Source of the DNA: a virus
Strand: one strand, 5' to 3'
DNA length: 26,160 bases
Virus record (IMG/VR): IMGVR_UViG_3300017720_000057
Span: 1-26,160 of that record
A program made the position numbers and the translations under genes. A model generated the notes under the pieces. The model was not told the origin of the DNA. It did not search any database and saw only the letters and a list, made by a program, of their open reading frames with translations. Position 1 is the first letter of the stretch. Each line of letters begins with the position of its first letter. Below, in pieces: positions 1 to 6,309 of this stretch.

Positions 1-13
1 AGAAGTTGTCGCG

Positions 14-463
14 ATGATGACCGGACAAAATCACAGACAAGGAATTGCTTTATGGAGCTGTCTGCAGCGGGGTGACGACGTAAGTCGAGTAGTTAGTATC
101 CACCGATACATATCGAGCCAGCTGGTTGACTGGTTAACGTCTGAAGAGTTTATAGCCTACCAGAACCATGAAGACATGCTGCCCGAGTATGCTAAAGCCG
201 AGTTCGCTCCTGCGTCTGCTGCTCCTAATGTTGGTTCCTTAAATGGAGACGCTCTTTGTATCGATAATGAAGATCCAGCGTTTCCAACTTACTTAAAAGA
301 CGGCCAGCTCCAGCCTGTCTTAAATTTTGATCTTTCGCAATACCAGTGGGCTCCAACGTCTGAGGAAGCTAAAGAGGCAGAACACTATGAGCTAGGGAAC
401 TACGATGCTTACATGCTATCTGATGCGTGGAAAGAGCGAGTAGCGAGTAAACGACATGCCTAA
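14..463 (+). CDS. hypothetical protein, 5' end uncertain (may start upstream of the window)
   Basis: I do not recognise this protein. The frame is open from base 2, so the ATG pair at 14/17 may be internal and the gene may be truncated by the window edge. The 149 residues seen are hydrophilic and acidic in the second half, with no membrane segment, Cys cluster or clear motif. Its stop overlaps the start of the next gene by 8 nt, as is typical of the co-translated genes here, which supports it being coding. Confidence 0.55.
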   Translation: MMTGQNHRQGIALWSCLQRGDDVSRVVSIHRYISSQLVDWLTSEEFIAYQNHEDMLPEYAKAEFAPASAAPNVGSLNGDALCIDNEDPAFPTYLKDGQLQPVLNFDLSQYQWAPTSEEAKEAEHYELGNYDAYMLSDAWKERVASKRHA

Positions 464-686
464 AGAGGGTGATATCGTTAAGGTAACCGGCAACTTCTCA
501 AGTGACTGGAAATATATCGAAGGTATCCACGGGTTAGTCTTAAGTGCTAATAGCTTCCCGGGCCATGCCGCAGTTCGAAACGCCGAAGTTATGCTCTTCC
601 TAAACAACGGAAATATCGAGATCAAGGATTTCGTTGTTCAATGCTGGCCAGGACTAGAGGATCTAACTGTGATCGCATCGCTATAA
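456..686 (+). CDS. small SH3/KOW-like protein
   Basis: This 76-residue protein opens with the array signature (PKEGDIVKV). A Gly-Leu-Val turn and a strand ending in a NNGNIEI turn follow, matching the G-[IV] ... V-x-W-x-[ND]-G layout of the many paralogues downstream. It is the first member of that family in the window, lying before the first GTGCAA promoter. It overlaps the previous gene by 8 nt. The fold call is by pattern only; the function is unknown. Confidence 0.6.
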   Translation: MPKEGDIVKVTGNFSSDWKYIEGIHGLVLSANSFPGHAAVRNAEVMLFLNNGNIEIKDFVVQCWPGLEDLTVIASL

Positions 687-730
687 GTGAACGATGGATC
701 TATGTTTTAGGGCTCTATATTTATCATGGT

Positions 731-798
731 GGCGAAGCCTCGAGATGGACGGGGGTCTCTAGATATCTAGAACGTGGGTTCGATCCCCACCTATCGCC
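731..798 (+). other. tRNA-like relic (T-arm plus partial acceptor)
   Basis: Bases 774-790 form a textbook T-arm: GTGGG, loop TTCGATC, CCCAC. GGCGA at 731-735 can pair with TCGCC at 794-798 as a partial acceptor stem, and CCTC/GGGG could make a weak D stem. The middle is an almost perfect palindrome (TCTAGATATCTAGA) that leaves a 4-nt loop instead of a 7-nt anticodon loop, and no CCA is encoded. I read it as a decayed tRNA or tRNA-like structure, not a working tRNA. It lies in the longest non-coding gap of the left end (687-818). Confidence 0.3.
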
Positions 799-818
799 TT
801 GCCTTCATACTTACCAAC

Positions 819-1004
819 ATGCGCGCCACACTCAAAAAACCATGGAGGTCTCCGGCAGGTAAGCTCTACCCATCAGGTACCATGTTTGTTAAGAGCCGAG
901 GAGTTCGAACTCTACCATGGATTAAAGCTGAATGGTTTGATTTTGAGATTCCTGGTGTTGAATACGGTATGACGCTTATTCCCAATAGCGTTTTTTTACC
1001 ATAA
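819..1004 (+). CDS. hypothetical short protein
   Basis: About 61 residues from ATG 819; the frame extends up to GTG 774, but that would run through the T-arm-like sequence. The composition is protein-like (SPAGKLYPSGTMF, then a Trp/Phe-rich stretch and SVFLP at the end), suggesting a small beta protein. No ribosome binding site is visible before 819, so both the start and the gene itself are uncertain. The stop lies just before the first promoter. Confidence 0.4.
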   Translation: MRATLKKPWRSPAGKLYPSGTMFVKSRGVRTLPWIKAEWFDFEIPGVEYGMTLIPNSVFLP

Positions 1005-1007
1005 CGC

Positions 1008-1036
1008 GTGCAAGTACCTCCTGCATATGATAATAT
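1008..1036 (+). promoter_or_regulatory. promoter, GTGCAA family, copy 1
   Basis: GTGCAA (1008-1013), a 17-nt spacer and TAATAT (1031-1036), with ATATG just before the -10 box. This is one of six copies that all have exactly 17 nt between boxes and CG/AC/GT before the -35. Downstream is a leader ending in TTAAGGAGG (1047-1055), shared almost word for word with copy 2. It should drive the genes from 1061. Confidence 0.8.
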
Positions 1037-1060
1037 GTCTATGTAGTTAAGGAGGAAATC

Positions 1061-1324
1061 ATGGAGATTTCAATTGGTTCTAAGGTTCGTTCTTTCGACT
1101 TTCATTATATGCGTGATCTCGAAGGCCCACGGTCTTGTTATGTAGAAGGTGTCGTCACCGGTTTTCAAAAGATTCGAGGATGTGAACGTTACATTATTGA
1201 AGTTGATCGGGTTGTCGGTGGTGGTGTGGAAAGCGATAATTTTCGCCCTTCTACTGTTTGTCCCCCTGTTAACGGTACGCTTACTTCAATGGGACGTATT
1301 ACAGACGGTGTGGAGTTGTTATGA
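1061..1324 (+). CDS. conserved phage hypothetical protein, SH3-like N terminus
   Basis: An 87-residue protein, first gene after promoter 1, with a strong AAGGAGG 5 nt before ATG. It starts IGSKVRSFDF, followed by YVEGVVTGF and a CERYIIEVDR strand, then a PPVNGT segment near the C terminus. This layout recalls a small family I associate with other phages ('G-x-KVRSFDF ... VEG ... CDRY-IEV ... PPVNG'); that is memory, not a search. The role is unknown. It overlaps the next gene by 4 nt (ATGA). Confidence 0.8.
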   Translation: MEISIGSKVRSFDFHYMRDLEGPRSCYVEGVVTGFQKIRGCERYIIEVDRVVGGGVESDNFRPSTVCPPVNGTLTSMGRITDGVELL

Positions 1325-1671
1325 CAAATGATATCTTGCAAGTCGGAGATCAAGTGGTCGTCAAAGACCCAGGGTTGGGACCTTACCTTACAATCAAAGG
1401 TCGTGTTGTGAATGTATACTCAAATCAGAGTGTTTATAATGTTCAGTGGAATGACGGAATTAGAATCTGGACAAAATTCTTTTCAGGTGAGAGGCTTAAG
1501 AAAGTGAAAGACGGTGTGTCTAAAAAAGAGTTTGCTAAGGAAGTTCGAAAAGCAATCAAAGAGAACACAGACCCATCGATGACACGAATGCTAGCTTGGG
1601 AATATGTTATTGCTTCGGGTGTCAATATTCAATGGGAAGCGTTTAAGAGGTTTTGGCATGAGTCAAAATAA
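1321..1671 (+). CDS. SH3/Tudor-like protein with helical tail
   Basis: 116 residues. Residues 1-60 follow the array pattern (LQVGDQVVVKD, then VYNVQWNDGIR). Residues 64-116 are different: charged and helical with a Trp-rich end, giving a barrel plus a helical tail. It is therefore longer than most of the array. It is translationally coupled to the gene before by ATGA and overlaps the next by 14 nt. Confidence 0.75.
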   Translation: MTNDILQVGDQVVVKDPGLGPYLTIKGRVVNVYSNQSVYNVQWNDGIRIWTKFFSGERLKKVKDGVSKKEFAKEVRKAIKENTDPSMTRMLAWEYVIASGVNIQWEAFKRFWHESK

Positions 1672-1879
1672 AATTAAAACAGGGGTCATGGTCAAGGCAT
1701 CATATCAATCAGCCGCTGTTAGCTTCACCGGGATCGTTGTAGGAATCAGAGAGACTAAAGATATTTTTAGCGAAAAGTATGCCATTATGGAGACAGAAAC
1801 TCTTATTGATGTTTTGGCCGGTGGTACTGTTCGCACATTCATTTTAGAAGAAGATAATGTGGAGGTGATTTATGAGTAA
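1658..1879 (+). CDS. small SH3/KOW-like protein
   Basis: 73 residues from ATG 1658, chosen because AAGAGG lies 8 nt upstream and it gives the 14-nt overlap seen at many junctions; an in-frame ATG at 1604 lies deep in the previous gene. The sequence has IKTGVMVKAS, a GIVVGI turn and a TFILEEDNVEVI end, fitting the array fold although the GD pair is GV here. Function unknown. Confidence 0.7.
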   Translation: MSQNKIKTGVMVKASYQSAAVSFTGIVVGIRETKDIFSEKYAIMETETLIDVLAGGTVRTFILEEDNVEVIYE

Positions 1880-1985
1880 GACTTTCAAAGAAGACTTAGA
1901 AACAGCTGAACAGCTTATAGGCTCAATTTGTCTCTACATTGCTGCATTTACAACTGTTGCTTTATTTTACGCACTTACACACTAA
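1872..1985 (+). CDS. single-pass membrane microprotein (37 aa)
   Basis: MSKTFKEDLETAEQ is followed by one hydrophobic helix (LIGSICLYIAAFTTVALFYAL) running almost to the stop. GGAGGTG sits 7 nt before ATG 1872, within the end of the previous gene. It is one of eight very short membrane proteins scattered among the SH3/KOW-like genes. Target and function unknown. Confidence 0.6.
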   Translation: MSKTFKEDLETAEQLIGSICLYIAAFTTVALFYALTH

Positions 1986-2003
1986 ACTACTAGGAGGTAG
2001 ATT

Positions 2004-2339
2004 ATGTCAGACTCAAACAGAATCATCTTCGGCGCAAAGCTTCGAAGTCATGATTGGTATTTCGGTTATAGTGATGATCACCGATATTGGACACGAGGGC
2101 GAACTCAGCTTAAAGAATTGAATGCAATGCATGAGAATCTTAGCTGTCCTTACGATATGAAAGTTCTCAAGCAATGGGCACACGACATGATTGTTGAAAA
2201 CTTTGCAGAGGAATCCCCGGGTGAGTGGTATCTCCAGCCGAGAAAATACAAATGTGCTGCTCCGACTCGACGCGAAGATCTTATGACACAAAAAGAATGG
2301 GATGTCATTCAAGAGTGGTTTGATAAGAAAAGCGATTAA
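2004..2339 (+). CDS. hypothetical protein, 111 aa
   Basis: Not recognised. It is soluble and rich in Trp and charged residues, with a likely helical middle (MKVLKQWAHDMIVENF) and a C-terminal helix (QKEWDVIQEWFDKKSD). A good AGGAGG lies 7 nt before ATG 2004. It is the last gene of the first operon; an AT-rich stretch with a long T run follows, without a clear hairpin. Confidence 0.75.
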   Translation: MSDSNRIIFGAKLRSHDWYFGYSDDHRYWTRGRTQLKELNAMHENLSCPYDMKVLKQWAHDMIVENFAEESPGEWYLQPRKYKCAAPTRREDLMTQKEWDVIQEWFDKKSD

Positions 2340-2372
2340 GTCGAGAGTATATATTTTTTTTTGTGCTTACTC

Positions 2373-2401
2373 GTGCAAGTATCCTCTAGATATGATATTA
2401 T
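2373..2401 (+). promoter_or_regulatory. promoter, GTGCAA family, copy 2
   Basis: GTGCAA (2373-2378), 17-nt spacer, TATTAT (2396-2401), again with ATATG before the -10. From the -10 to the ribosome site (TGTCTATGTAGTTAAGGAGG) it is identical to copy 1, so the leader was duplicated with the promoter. Confidence 0.8.
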
Positions 2402-2428
2402 GTCTATGTAGTTAAGGAGGTTACTTAA

Positions 2429-2794
2429 ATGGCGCGTAAACGACGATCGGACAGGTATCACTTGATTTATCAGCTCACGGCCCCGGGCGGTGAGATGTAC
2501 ATCGGGGTGACGTTCGTTCGAGGTGACTCTCGAAGCATCAAAGCTCGCAAGAGGTCTGCTGAAACGCGTTACAAAGCACACTGCCGGAACGCTATGGAAT
2601 ACGGTCACGAAACGATTCTTTGCAAGACCCTTCGAGAGGTTGGCCCAGAGAACATGAAGAGAGAGGTGCTTGAAGTGATTCGTGGTAAAAAGGCTGTCCA
2701 CGAAAGAGAAAGGGAACTTATTTCTGAGCTAGCCCCTGAACTCAACATGGAAGGCATGGGACGCAAAATCAATAGCGTTCGAAAGGTAAGCTAA
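2429..2794 (+). CDS. GIY-YIG-type nuclease-like protein
   Basis: 121 residues, basic. LIY (residues 12-14) and YIG (24-26) are the paired motifs of the GIY-YIG fold, separated by a short hairpin. An Arg-rich helix with RYKAHCRNA (47-55) and a late HERERELISELAPELN (91-106) supply the usual Arg and Glu positions. Such proteins cut DNA as homing or repair nucleases; nothing after the core looks like a separate DNA-binding domain, so it may be a stand-alone minimal nuclease. It is first gene after promoter 2. Confidence 0.7.
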   Translation: MARKRRSDRYHLIYQLTAPGGEMYIGVTFVRGDSRSIKARKRSAETRYKAHCRNAMEYGHETILCKTLREVGPENMKREVLEVIRGKKAVHERERELISELAPELNMEGMGRKINSVRKVS

Positions 2795-2865
2795 TGGAAG
2801 CAGTTTTAATCGTTGTGACTTTTTATGCAGCTAGCATCTTAATTGGTCACATTTTCTATGGGTGA
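2794..2865 (+). CDS. membrane microprotein (23 aa)
   Basis: MEAVLIVVTFYAASILIGHI plus three residues: the whole product is one hydrophobic helix. The start overlaps the stop of the gene before by one base (TAATG), and the stop lies 3 nt before the next ATG. Its size makes it uncertain, but the position and full hydrophobicity match seven other microproteins here. Confidence 0.45.
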   Translation: MEAVLIVVTFYAASILIGHIFYG

Positions 2866-2868
2866 TAA

Positions 2869-3036
2869 ATGAAAGTCGGAGATACAGTTCGAAGGTTAGG
2901 CGACGACAAGAAGTATAAAGTCAAACTTCTAAAGTCTGACCAGCGTGGCATTTGGATTCAATTGCATCATGATGATATGAGCTTTGATGTTTTCCACTGC
3001 GCAAAATATTTTGAGGTGTGTAATGAAAGTCGGTGA
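2869..3036 (+). CDS. small SH3/KOW-like protein (55 aa)
   Basis: Begins MKVGDTVRRL and ends in the typical tail FEVCNESR. It is one of the shortest members, with little beyond one barrel. Its end overlaps the next start by 14 nt: ATGAAAGTCGGTGA is both its last codons (N-E-S-R-stop) and the next protein's M-K-V-G-D. Confidence 0.65.
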   Translation: MKVGDTVRRLGDDKKYKVKLLKSDQRGIWIQLHHDDMSFDVFHCAKYFEVCNESR

Positions 3037-3268
3037 TTTGGTATTACGAAAAGTTAGTCCACATGCTGAGGACCATTTAAACTCTTTGCAGGAAGCAGCT
3101 GCATATGAGCAGCGATGTAGGCTCGGATACGGGATTATTTTGACCAAACAAACGGGAGGTAAGAATCCGCCTCATCCATGCATCACTGTTTATTATCCGA
3201 AAGTTGGAAAGATTTACGATATCGCAGAAAATTTAATGGAGGTGATCAGTGCAAGTACGCGAAGGTGA
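3023..3268 (+). CDS. small SH3/KOW-like protein
   Basis: 81 residues from ATG 3023, chosen because GAGGTG lies 6 nt before it and the MKVGDLVLRK signature follows at once; an upstream in-frame ATG at 2984 would only add shadow sequence. It has a GYGIILTKQ turn, a CITVYYPKVGKIYD strand and a LMEVI tail. It overlaps the next gene by 20 nt. Confidence 0.7.
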   Translation: MKVGDLVLRKVSPHAEDHLNSLQEAAAYEQRCRLGYGIILTKQTGGKNPPHPCITVYYPKVGKIYDIAENLMEVISASTRR

Positions 3269-3434
3269 GCTGGTAAGATACATGAGTAGAATAGTCCTTG
3301 TCATCGACGATAGTGATCCAGTCTGGGTCGAAGGATTGGAGATTGGCGAAAATGAGATAGGGCGTTATAAGCGTCGCGTACTTAGGAAGCTTGATGATAG
3401 TCATGAAGAAGAAAAAGAAACCGCTAGTTCTTAA
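3249..3434 (+). CDS. small SH3/KOW-like protein, GTG start
   Basis: 61 residues: VQVREGELVRYMSR, then a VWVEG strand and an acidic, charged tail. GGAGGTG lies 5 nt before GTG 3249. The start bases read GTGCAAG, the same letters as the promoter -35 box, but no -10 box follows at 17 nt. It overlaps the next gene by 32 nt. Confidence 0.6.
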   Translation: MQVREGELVRYMSRIVLVIDDSDPVWVEGLEIGENEIGRYKRRVLRKLDDSHEEEKETASS

Positions 3435-3543
3435 AGGTCGTAATTGGTATGCAGTTGCAGCACACTTACGCTCTGGTGCAGGAAAGCACAAGGATAAGTC
3501 AAAGTATAGTCGAAAGATTAAGCACAAGAAAGGATGCGAATGA
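3403..3543 (+). CDS. small highly basic protein (46 aa)
   Basis: Starts MKKKKKPLVLKGRNWYAVAA and continues HLRSGAGKHKDKSKYSRKIK; about a third of residues are Lys or Arg. Short basic proteins with an 'N-x-x-A-x-x-A-x-x-x-R-S-G ... H-x-D/K' look occur in many phages with no agreed function; binding to nucleic acid is a guess. It overlaps its neighbours by 32 and 4 nt. Confidence 0.55.
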   Translation: MKKKKKPLVLKGRNWYAVAAHLRSGAGKHKDKSKYSRKIKHKKGCE

Positions 3544-3746
3544 AGATTCAAAAGAGATCAATATTAACTCGAGTTCTTCACACTAGAGAGATTGATATCA
3601 CAGAGTCACAGATCAAGGAGTGGGAAGAGGGTGGATTAATTCAAGATGTTGCACCCCACTTGTCAGTTGAAGATCGAGAGTTTCTTATTAACGGAGTTAC
3701 TGAAGCTGAATGGCGTGAAGCGTTTGGAGAAGAAGATGAAGATTAA
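3540..3746 (+). CDS. conserved small acidic phage protein
   Basis: 68 residues from ATG 3540, preferred over ATG 3534 because AAAGGA (3529-3534) then has normal spacing. The pattern TREIDITESQIKEWEEG, LIQDVAPHLS, DREFLINGVT, EW is one I associate with a common short phage family ('T-x-EI-x-VT ... W-x-x-G-x-LIQ ... L-S-x-x-DREF-x-x-G-T'). It is helical and acidic with no known role. It overlaps the next gene by 11 nt. Confidence 0.75.
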   Translation: MKIQKRSILTRVLHTREIDITESQIKEWEEGGLIQDVAPHLSVEDREFLINGVTEAEWREAFGEEDED

Positions 3747-3906
3747 GGTTGGAGCACAAGTTCGACACGTTGGGTGTGAACTGCCTCATCGCGGGAAGGT
3801 CGTTGCTGCTCGTCATGTTCGTGATGAGTATTTGGTTGTGTGGTACCAGAATGGCCGCAGATGGACAGGAAAGCATAGTAGAATGGCACTTAAGGAGGTA
3901 TCATGA
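3736..3906 (+). CDS. small SH3/KOW-like protein (56 aa)
   Basis: MKIKVGAQVRHVG, a GKVVAARHVRDEYLVVWYQ strand pair with the N-G turn (YQNGRRW), and a LKEVS tail: a clean single barrel, quite basic. Start ATG 3736 sits in the acidic tail codons of the gene before. It overlaps the next gene by ATGA (3903-3906). Confidence 0.7.
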   Translation: MKIKVGAQVRHVGCELPHRGKVVAARHVRDEYLVVWYQNGRRWTGKHSRMALKEVS

Positions 3907-4190
3907 TGGATAGGATGGTTTTGGAAAAAGAAGTTACCAGGATGGTAGAATCGTACAGGAAAATGAAGAAGAATGTTCCTGGAAGCTCTATGTATCGAGA
4001 GGCAATGTGGCAATACGCAAATATGGCGCACGGAGGAGATGGTGGTCCAACCGGTAACGTCGACGGCGGAACGATTCGTGGCAAATACTATGATAATCAC
4101 CCTAACGAGTTTTTCTTTATGGTTCTTTCTGGCCTCGGAGAGTTTGAGCTATACATGAAGTCCGGTTCGGACCCCATTGGGATTCCTTAA
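3903..4190 (+). CDS. hypothetical protein, 95 aa
   Basis: Not recognised. A Met/Lys-rich amphipathic helix (residues 1-30) leads to a Gly-rich segment (HGGDGGPTGNVDGG) and a second compact part with FFFMVLSGLGEFELYM. AAGGAGG lies 4 nt before ATG 3903. It closes the second operon. Confidence 0.7.
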   Translation: MMDRMVLEKEVTRMVESYRKMKKNVPGSSMYREAMWQYANMAHGGDGGPTGNVDGGTIRGKYYDNHPNEFFFMVLSGLGEFELYMKSGSDPIGIP

Positions 4191-4217
4191 AAATAGTTTC
4201 TTTTTTATTGCCAACGC

Positions 4218-4246
4218 GTGCAAGAATCCTACAGATATGGTATAAT
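4218..4246 (+). promoter_or_regulatory. promoter, GTGCAA family, copy 3
   Basis: GTGCAA (4218-4223), 17-nt spacer, perfect TATAAT (4241-4246). Preceding CGC and the ATATGG before the -10 match the other copies. A T-rich stretch (4197-4209) just upstream may act as an UP-like element or end the previous transcript. Confidence 0.82.
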
Positions 4247-4279
4247 GTTTATGTAAACAATCATGGCTTAGGAGCTTTT

Positions 4280-4498
4280 ATGAACATTGGTAATCTCGTC
4301 ACTTTCACCCGCATTCCGGATCAAAACACCCCAGGGGCGCCGAAGGCTGTACAGCCTGGCGTCGGAACAATCGTCAAAGAACGCCATGAAGACAACGTTG
4401 TCTTTAAGGGAAACCTTTGGTGTGACGTTCTCTGGCCGAACGGTCAGATAACCAAGTGCTTCAAGCAAGACTTGACAATCATCAAGGGGGCAAAATAA
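4280..4498 (+). CDS. small SH3/KOW-like protein
   Basis: 72 residues from ATG 4280 with TAGGAG upstream. MNIGNLVTFTR replaces the usual GD with GN; then GVGTIVKE, a clear CDVLWPNGQITK strand-turn and a LTIIKG tail. The V-L-W-P-N-G turn is the same as in the members at 8755 and 9793. First gene after promoter 3; its stop overlaps the next ATG by one base. Confidence 0.75.
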   Translation: MNIGNLVTFTRIPDQNTPGAPKAVQPGVGTIVKERHEDNVVFKGNLWCDVLWPNGQITKCFKQDLTIIKGAK

Positions 4499-4839
4499 TG
4501 AGACGTTATAGAAACTACGGTCATGACGGTGGATATGATTCAACCGGAAGGTGGAGATCAGAAGCATGGCATATGGATGGCGGTGCTAACGATGAAGGCT
4601 GGCATCAAGCTTGGTGTCATAGTTGCGGTAAAAAAACTGAACATGGGCTTGGTGAAGGTTGTGTCCCTTGTGGCGATCGTGCTGCAGTTACACGTGCACG
4701 TCGAAACAATCAACACAAAGTCAAAGTCCGGACTGTTGGTGAGCATACTGTCAAGACATACCCAGGTGGCAAGTCTTACTGCAGCTGCAAAAGCTTTCAG
4801 TTTCGCAAAACCTGCAAACACATCGGGATGGTGTCATAA
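4498..4839 (+). CDS. SWIM zinc-finger protein with an additional CxxC pair
   Basis: 113 residues. The C-terminal part has C95-x-C97 ... C106-x-H108 (YCSCKSFQFRKTCKHIG), the CxCx(n)CxH layout of SWIM zinc fingers, which bind DNA or proteins. A second possible zinc site is C40-x-x-C43 with C55-x-x-C58. The N terminus is Gly/Tyr/Arg-rich and probably disordered. SWIM domains usually sit in larger recombination or transposase proteins, so this stand-alone double-zinc form is notable. Zinc binding is inferred from motif only. Confidence 0.75.
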   Translation: MRRYRNYGHDGGYDSTGRWRSEAWHMDGGANDEGWHQAWCHSCGKKTEHGLGEGCVPCGDRAAVTRARRNNQHKVKVRTVGEHTVKTYPGGKSYCSCKSFQFRKTCKHIGMVS

Positions 4840-4982
4840 TGGAAAACATTACTATTGAAAACCTCGCAATCGTTGGTCAAGCAGCGATAAAGATGGTAGG
4901 TTATTTTTGGCCGATTATTATTCTAGCAATTGGCTACATGATTTGGGAACGACACATGGAGGTGAAGTATGACACCAAATGA
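4839..4982 (+). CDS. membrane microprotein (47 aa)
   Basis: Short polar start, then one membrane helix (residues 20-36, VGYFWPIIILAIGYMIW) followed by positive residues (ERH), suggesting an N-out, C-in topology. The start shares one base with the stop before it; the end overlaps the next gene by 14 nt and holds that gene's GGAGGTG site. Confidence 0.6.
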   Translation: MENITIENLAIVGQAAIKMVGYFWPIIILAIGYMIWERHMEVKYDTK

Positions 4983-5196
4983 AATTTATAAGGCTGCCGG
5001 TCTTACTGAGCATATGATTCAATTAATGCCAAGATATCTAGCAGGCATCGATGAGTTCTATGATACTCCGGCTTGTAATAAGCTATATGATTACTTTGCT
5101 TTCGAAGTATGCACAATGCCTTACGAAGTAGCAAAAGCTCGAACAGAGTGTCCGGACGAGTGGATTTTAAAACAGGTGATTAATGAAAATAGGTGA
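4969..5196 (+). CDS. hypothetical helical protein, 75 aa
   Basis: Not recognised and not of the SH3/KOW type. It looks all-helical: TPNEIYKAAGLTEHM, YLAGIDEFY, LYDYFAFEVC, then an acidic segment. It shares the array's way of joining genes: 14-nt overlaps at both ends, and GGAGGTG 5 nt before ATG 4969. Its end (KQVINENR) has the same wording as family tails because the overlap dictates it. Confidence 0.7.
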   Translation: MTPNEIYKAAGLTEHMIQLMPRYLAGIDEFYDTPACNKLYDYFAFEVCTMPYEVAKARTECPDEWILKQVINENR

Positions 5197-5371
5197 TAAA
5201 TGCAGGTACAAATCAGACCACAACAACGTTGGTTGCTGGGACAATCATGGTGTCATCTTGCATATTGAGGGTCCATACAGTGCTAGAGTTTACACCATTG
5301 GGATACCAAAAACCGGCAAGCTTATAAGGAAAACAGATCATTATGTCCTCCCTGCTGTGGAGGCAAAATGA
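5183..5371 (+). CDS. small SH3/KOW-like protein (62 aa)
   Basis: MKIGDKCRYKSD, a NHGVILHIEG turn, a RVYTIGIPKTGKLI strand pair. ATG 5183 lies 4 nt after AGGTGA in the previous gene. It overlaps the next gene by 4 nt. Confidence 0.65.
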   Translation: MKIGDKCRYKSDHNNVGCWDNHGVILHIEGPYSARVYTIGIPKTGKLIRKTDHYVLPAVEAK

Positions 5372-5574
5372 AAGCCGGTGATATGGTAAGAAACAAGAAC
5401 TCTGAGTCCGGAGAGCTCGGTCTTTTCATAGGGCTTCGTACATTTAAGCCCAGCAAAACAGAAGATCAACGTCAGAGCTATACGTGTGCTGAGGTTATGT
5501 GGTTCGAACGAAATGCAGTGAACGGAGATCGAATTAGCACAATTCAAACAGATCTTTTGGAGGTGGTCAATTAA
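5368..5574 (+). CDS. small SH3/KOW-like protein
   Basis: 68 residues: MKAGDMVRNKNSESG, GLFIGL turn, AEVMWFERNAVNGD strand, and the family tail LLEVVN. Compared with close relatives it has a longer polar loop between the first two strands (FKPSKTEDQRQSY). One-base overlap with the next start (TAATG). Confidence 0.68.
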   Translation: MKAGDMVRNKNSESGELGLFIGLRTFKPSKTEDQRQSYTCAEVMWFERNAVNGDRISTIQTDLLEVVN

Positions 5575-5690
5575 TGCAAAATCAAAAAATCAAAAAACAT
5601 TTTCAGGGAGAAAATCTCTTAGAAATTGTATGCGGCATCTTGATACTGCCCGCGTTGTGGCTTCTTGTCTGCGGAGTGTTTGTATTATGA
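5574..5690 (+). CDS. membrane microprotein (38 aa)
   Basis: A basic start (QNQKIKKHF), then one helix from about residue 17 to 38 (EIVCGILILPALWLLVCG) that includes two Cys and ends at the stop: N-in topology by the positive-inside rule. GGAGGTG lies in the tail of the previous gene. It overlaps the next ATG by 4 nt. Confidence 0.6.
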   Translation: MQNQKIKKHFQGENLLEIVCGILILPALWLLVCGVFVL

Positions 5691-5920
5691 AAGAGGGCGA
5701 CATGGTTCGATTTGCAAAGTGGGAAGAAGTAAATATTCAAAACAGCAAGTCATGGCCGAATACTCCGAAAAATCATATCGGGATATTAGTAGAACATGAC
5801 AAGCTAATGGGTGTCACAAGAGTCCTTCATGAAGGGGAACTTTTAACACTTAGATCTGTATTCGTTACGAAGGCAGGCAAGAAAGATTTTAACTCGGAAG
5901 GGATGCGTGAGGATAGGTGA
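5687..5920 (+). CDS. small SH3/KOW-like protein
   Basis: 77 residues from ATG 5687, where MKEGDMVRFAKW begins; the frame extends to 5630 but that part is a shadow of the membrane microprotein. GGAG lies 12 nt upstream. It has HIGILVEHD, VTRVLHEGELL, then a charged tail (GKKDFNSEGMREDR). 14-nt overlap with the next gene. Confidence 0.68.
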   Translation: MKEGDMVRFAKWEEVNIQNSKSWPNTPKNHIGILVEHDKLMGVTRVLHEGELLTLRSVFVTKAGKKDFNSEGMREDR

Positions 5921-6098
5921 TTTAGTCAAACCCAAGTCAAACTCAATCTTTACTGTGTGGGGTAAAGCTAGCTCTAACGAAGTGTCTGGTGTCATTATCG
6001 ACTACAGAGGTGAAGAAGTTGTTGTTTTTTGGGGCAACAAATATGGAATTGAAATAGAATACCCAGATCAATTAGAGGTGGTAAGTGAAAGAAGGTGA
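5907..6098 (+). CDS. small SH3/KOW-like protein, GTG start
   Basis: 63 residues, VRIGDLVKPKS, a SGVIIDYRGEEVVVFWGNK strand pair and the tail QLEVVSERR. This is one of the clearest examples of the consensus. GTG 5907 is chosen because it gives the 14-nt overlap GTGAGGATAGGTGA and puts the signature at the N terminus. Confidence 0.72.
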   Translation: MRIGDLVKPKSNSIFTVWGKASSNEVSGVIIDYRGEEVVVFWGNKYGIEIEYPDQLEVVSERR

Positions 6099-6309
6099 TA
6101 TGGTAAAAGTTGTTCAGGCTTTAGGCTGTGGCCAATCTCCTCGCAGGACGCGTGACTGGGGCTTAGCCGTAATCATTAGCATATTCAAAGCTCCTCCTCT
6201 CTTCTATGGAAAGATTGGTCCATTTGATATCGGAGACGACGTAGTAGTAATGTTGTCAGACGGATCACTAAAAACTTTCAATTCTAAGAGCATCAAGGCG
6301 GCACAGTGA
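6085..6309 (+). CDS. small SH3/KOW-like protein, GTG start
   Basis: 74 residues: VKEGDMVKVVQ, an extended loop (GCGQSPRRTRDWG), LAVIIS, an FDIGDDVVVMLSDGS strand-turn and a SIKAAQ tail. GAGGTGG precedes GTG 6085. It holds a second GD pair before the V-x-x-x-S-D-G strand. Four-nt overlap (GTGA) with the next gene. Confidence 0.7.
   Translation: MKEGDMVKVVQALGCGQSPRRTRDWGLAVIISIFKAPPLFYGKIGPFDIGDDVVVMLSDGSLKTFNSKSIKAAQ

Noticed and set aside
641-862. Reading frame across the tRNA-like region
   Set aside because: No ribosome site, odd composition, overlaps the 3' end of the gene at 456 and the T-arm; looks like a chance frame.
838-925. A second tRNA-like element between two CCATGG sites, with a GAGTTCGAACTC core
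   Set aside because: The core is only a palindrome, the G53-C61 pair is missing, no cloverleaf forms on either strand, and the stretch reads as plausible protein in the 819-1004 frame.
2013-2701. Reverse-strand frames of about 100-120 residues opposite the genes at 2004 and 2429
   Set aside because: No ribosome sites, composition typical of antisense shadows, and the forward genes have clear start signals and motifs.
3249-3277. GTGCAAG at 3249 as a seventh promoter
   Set aside because: The letters match the -35 box but 17 nt later the sequence is GGTAAG, and GTG is the start codon of a family gene there.
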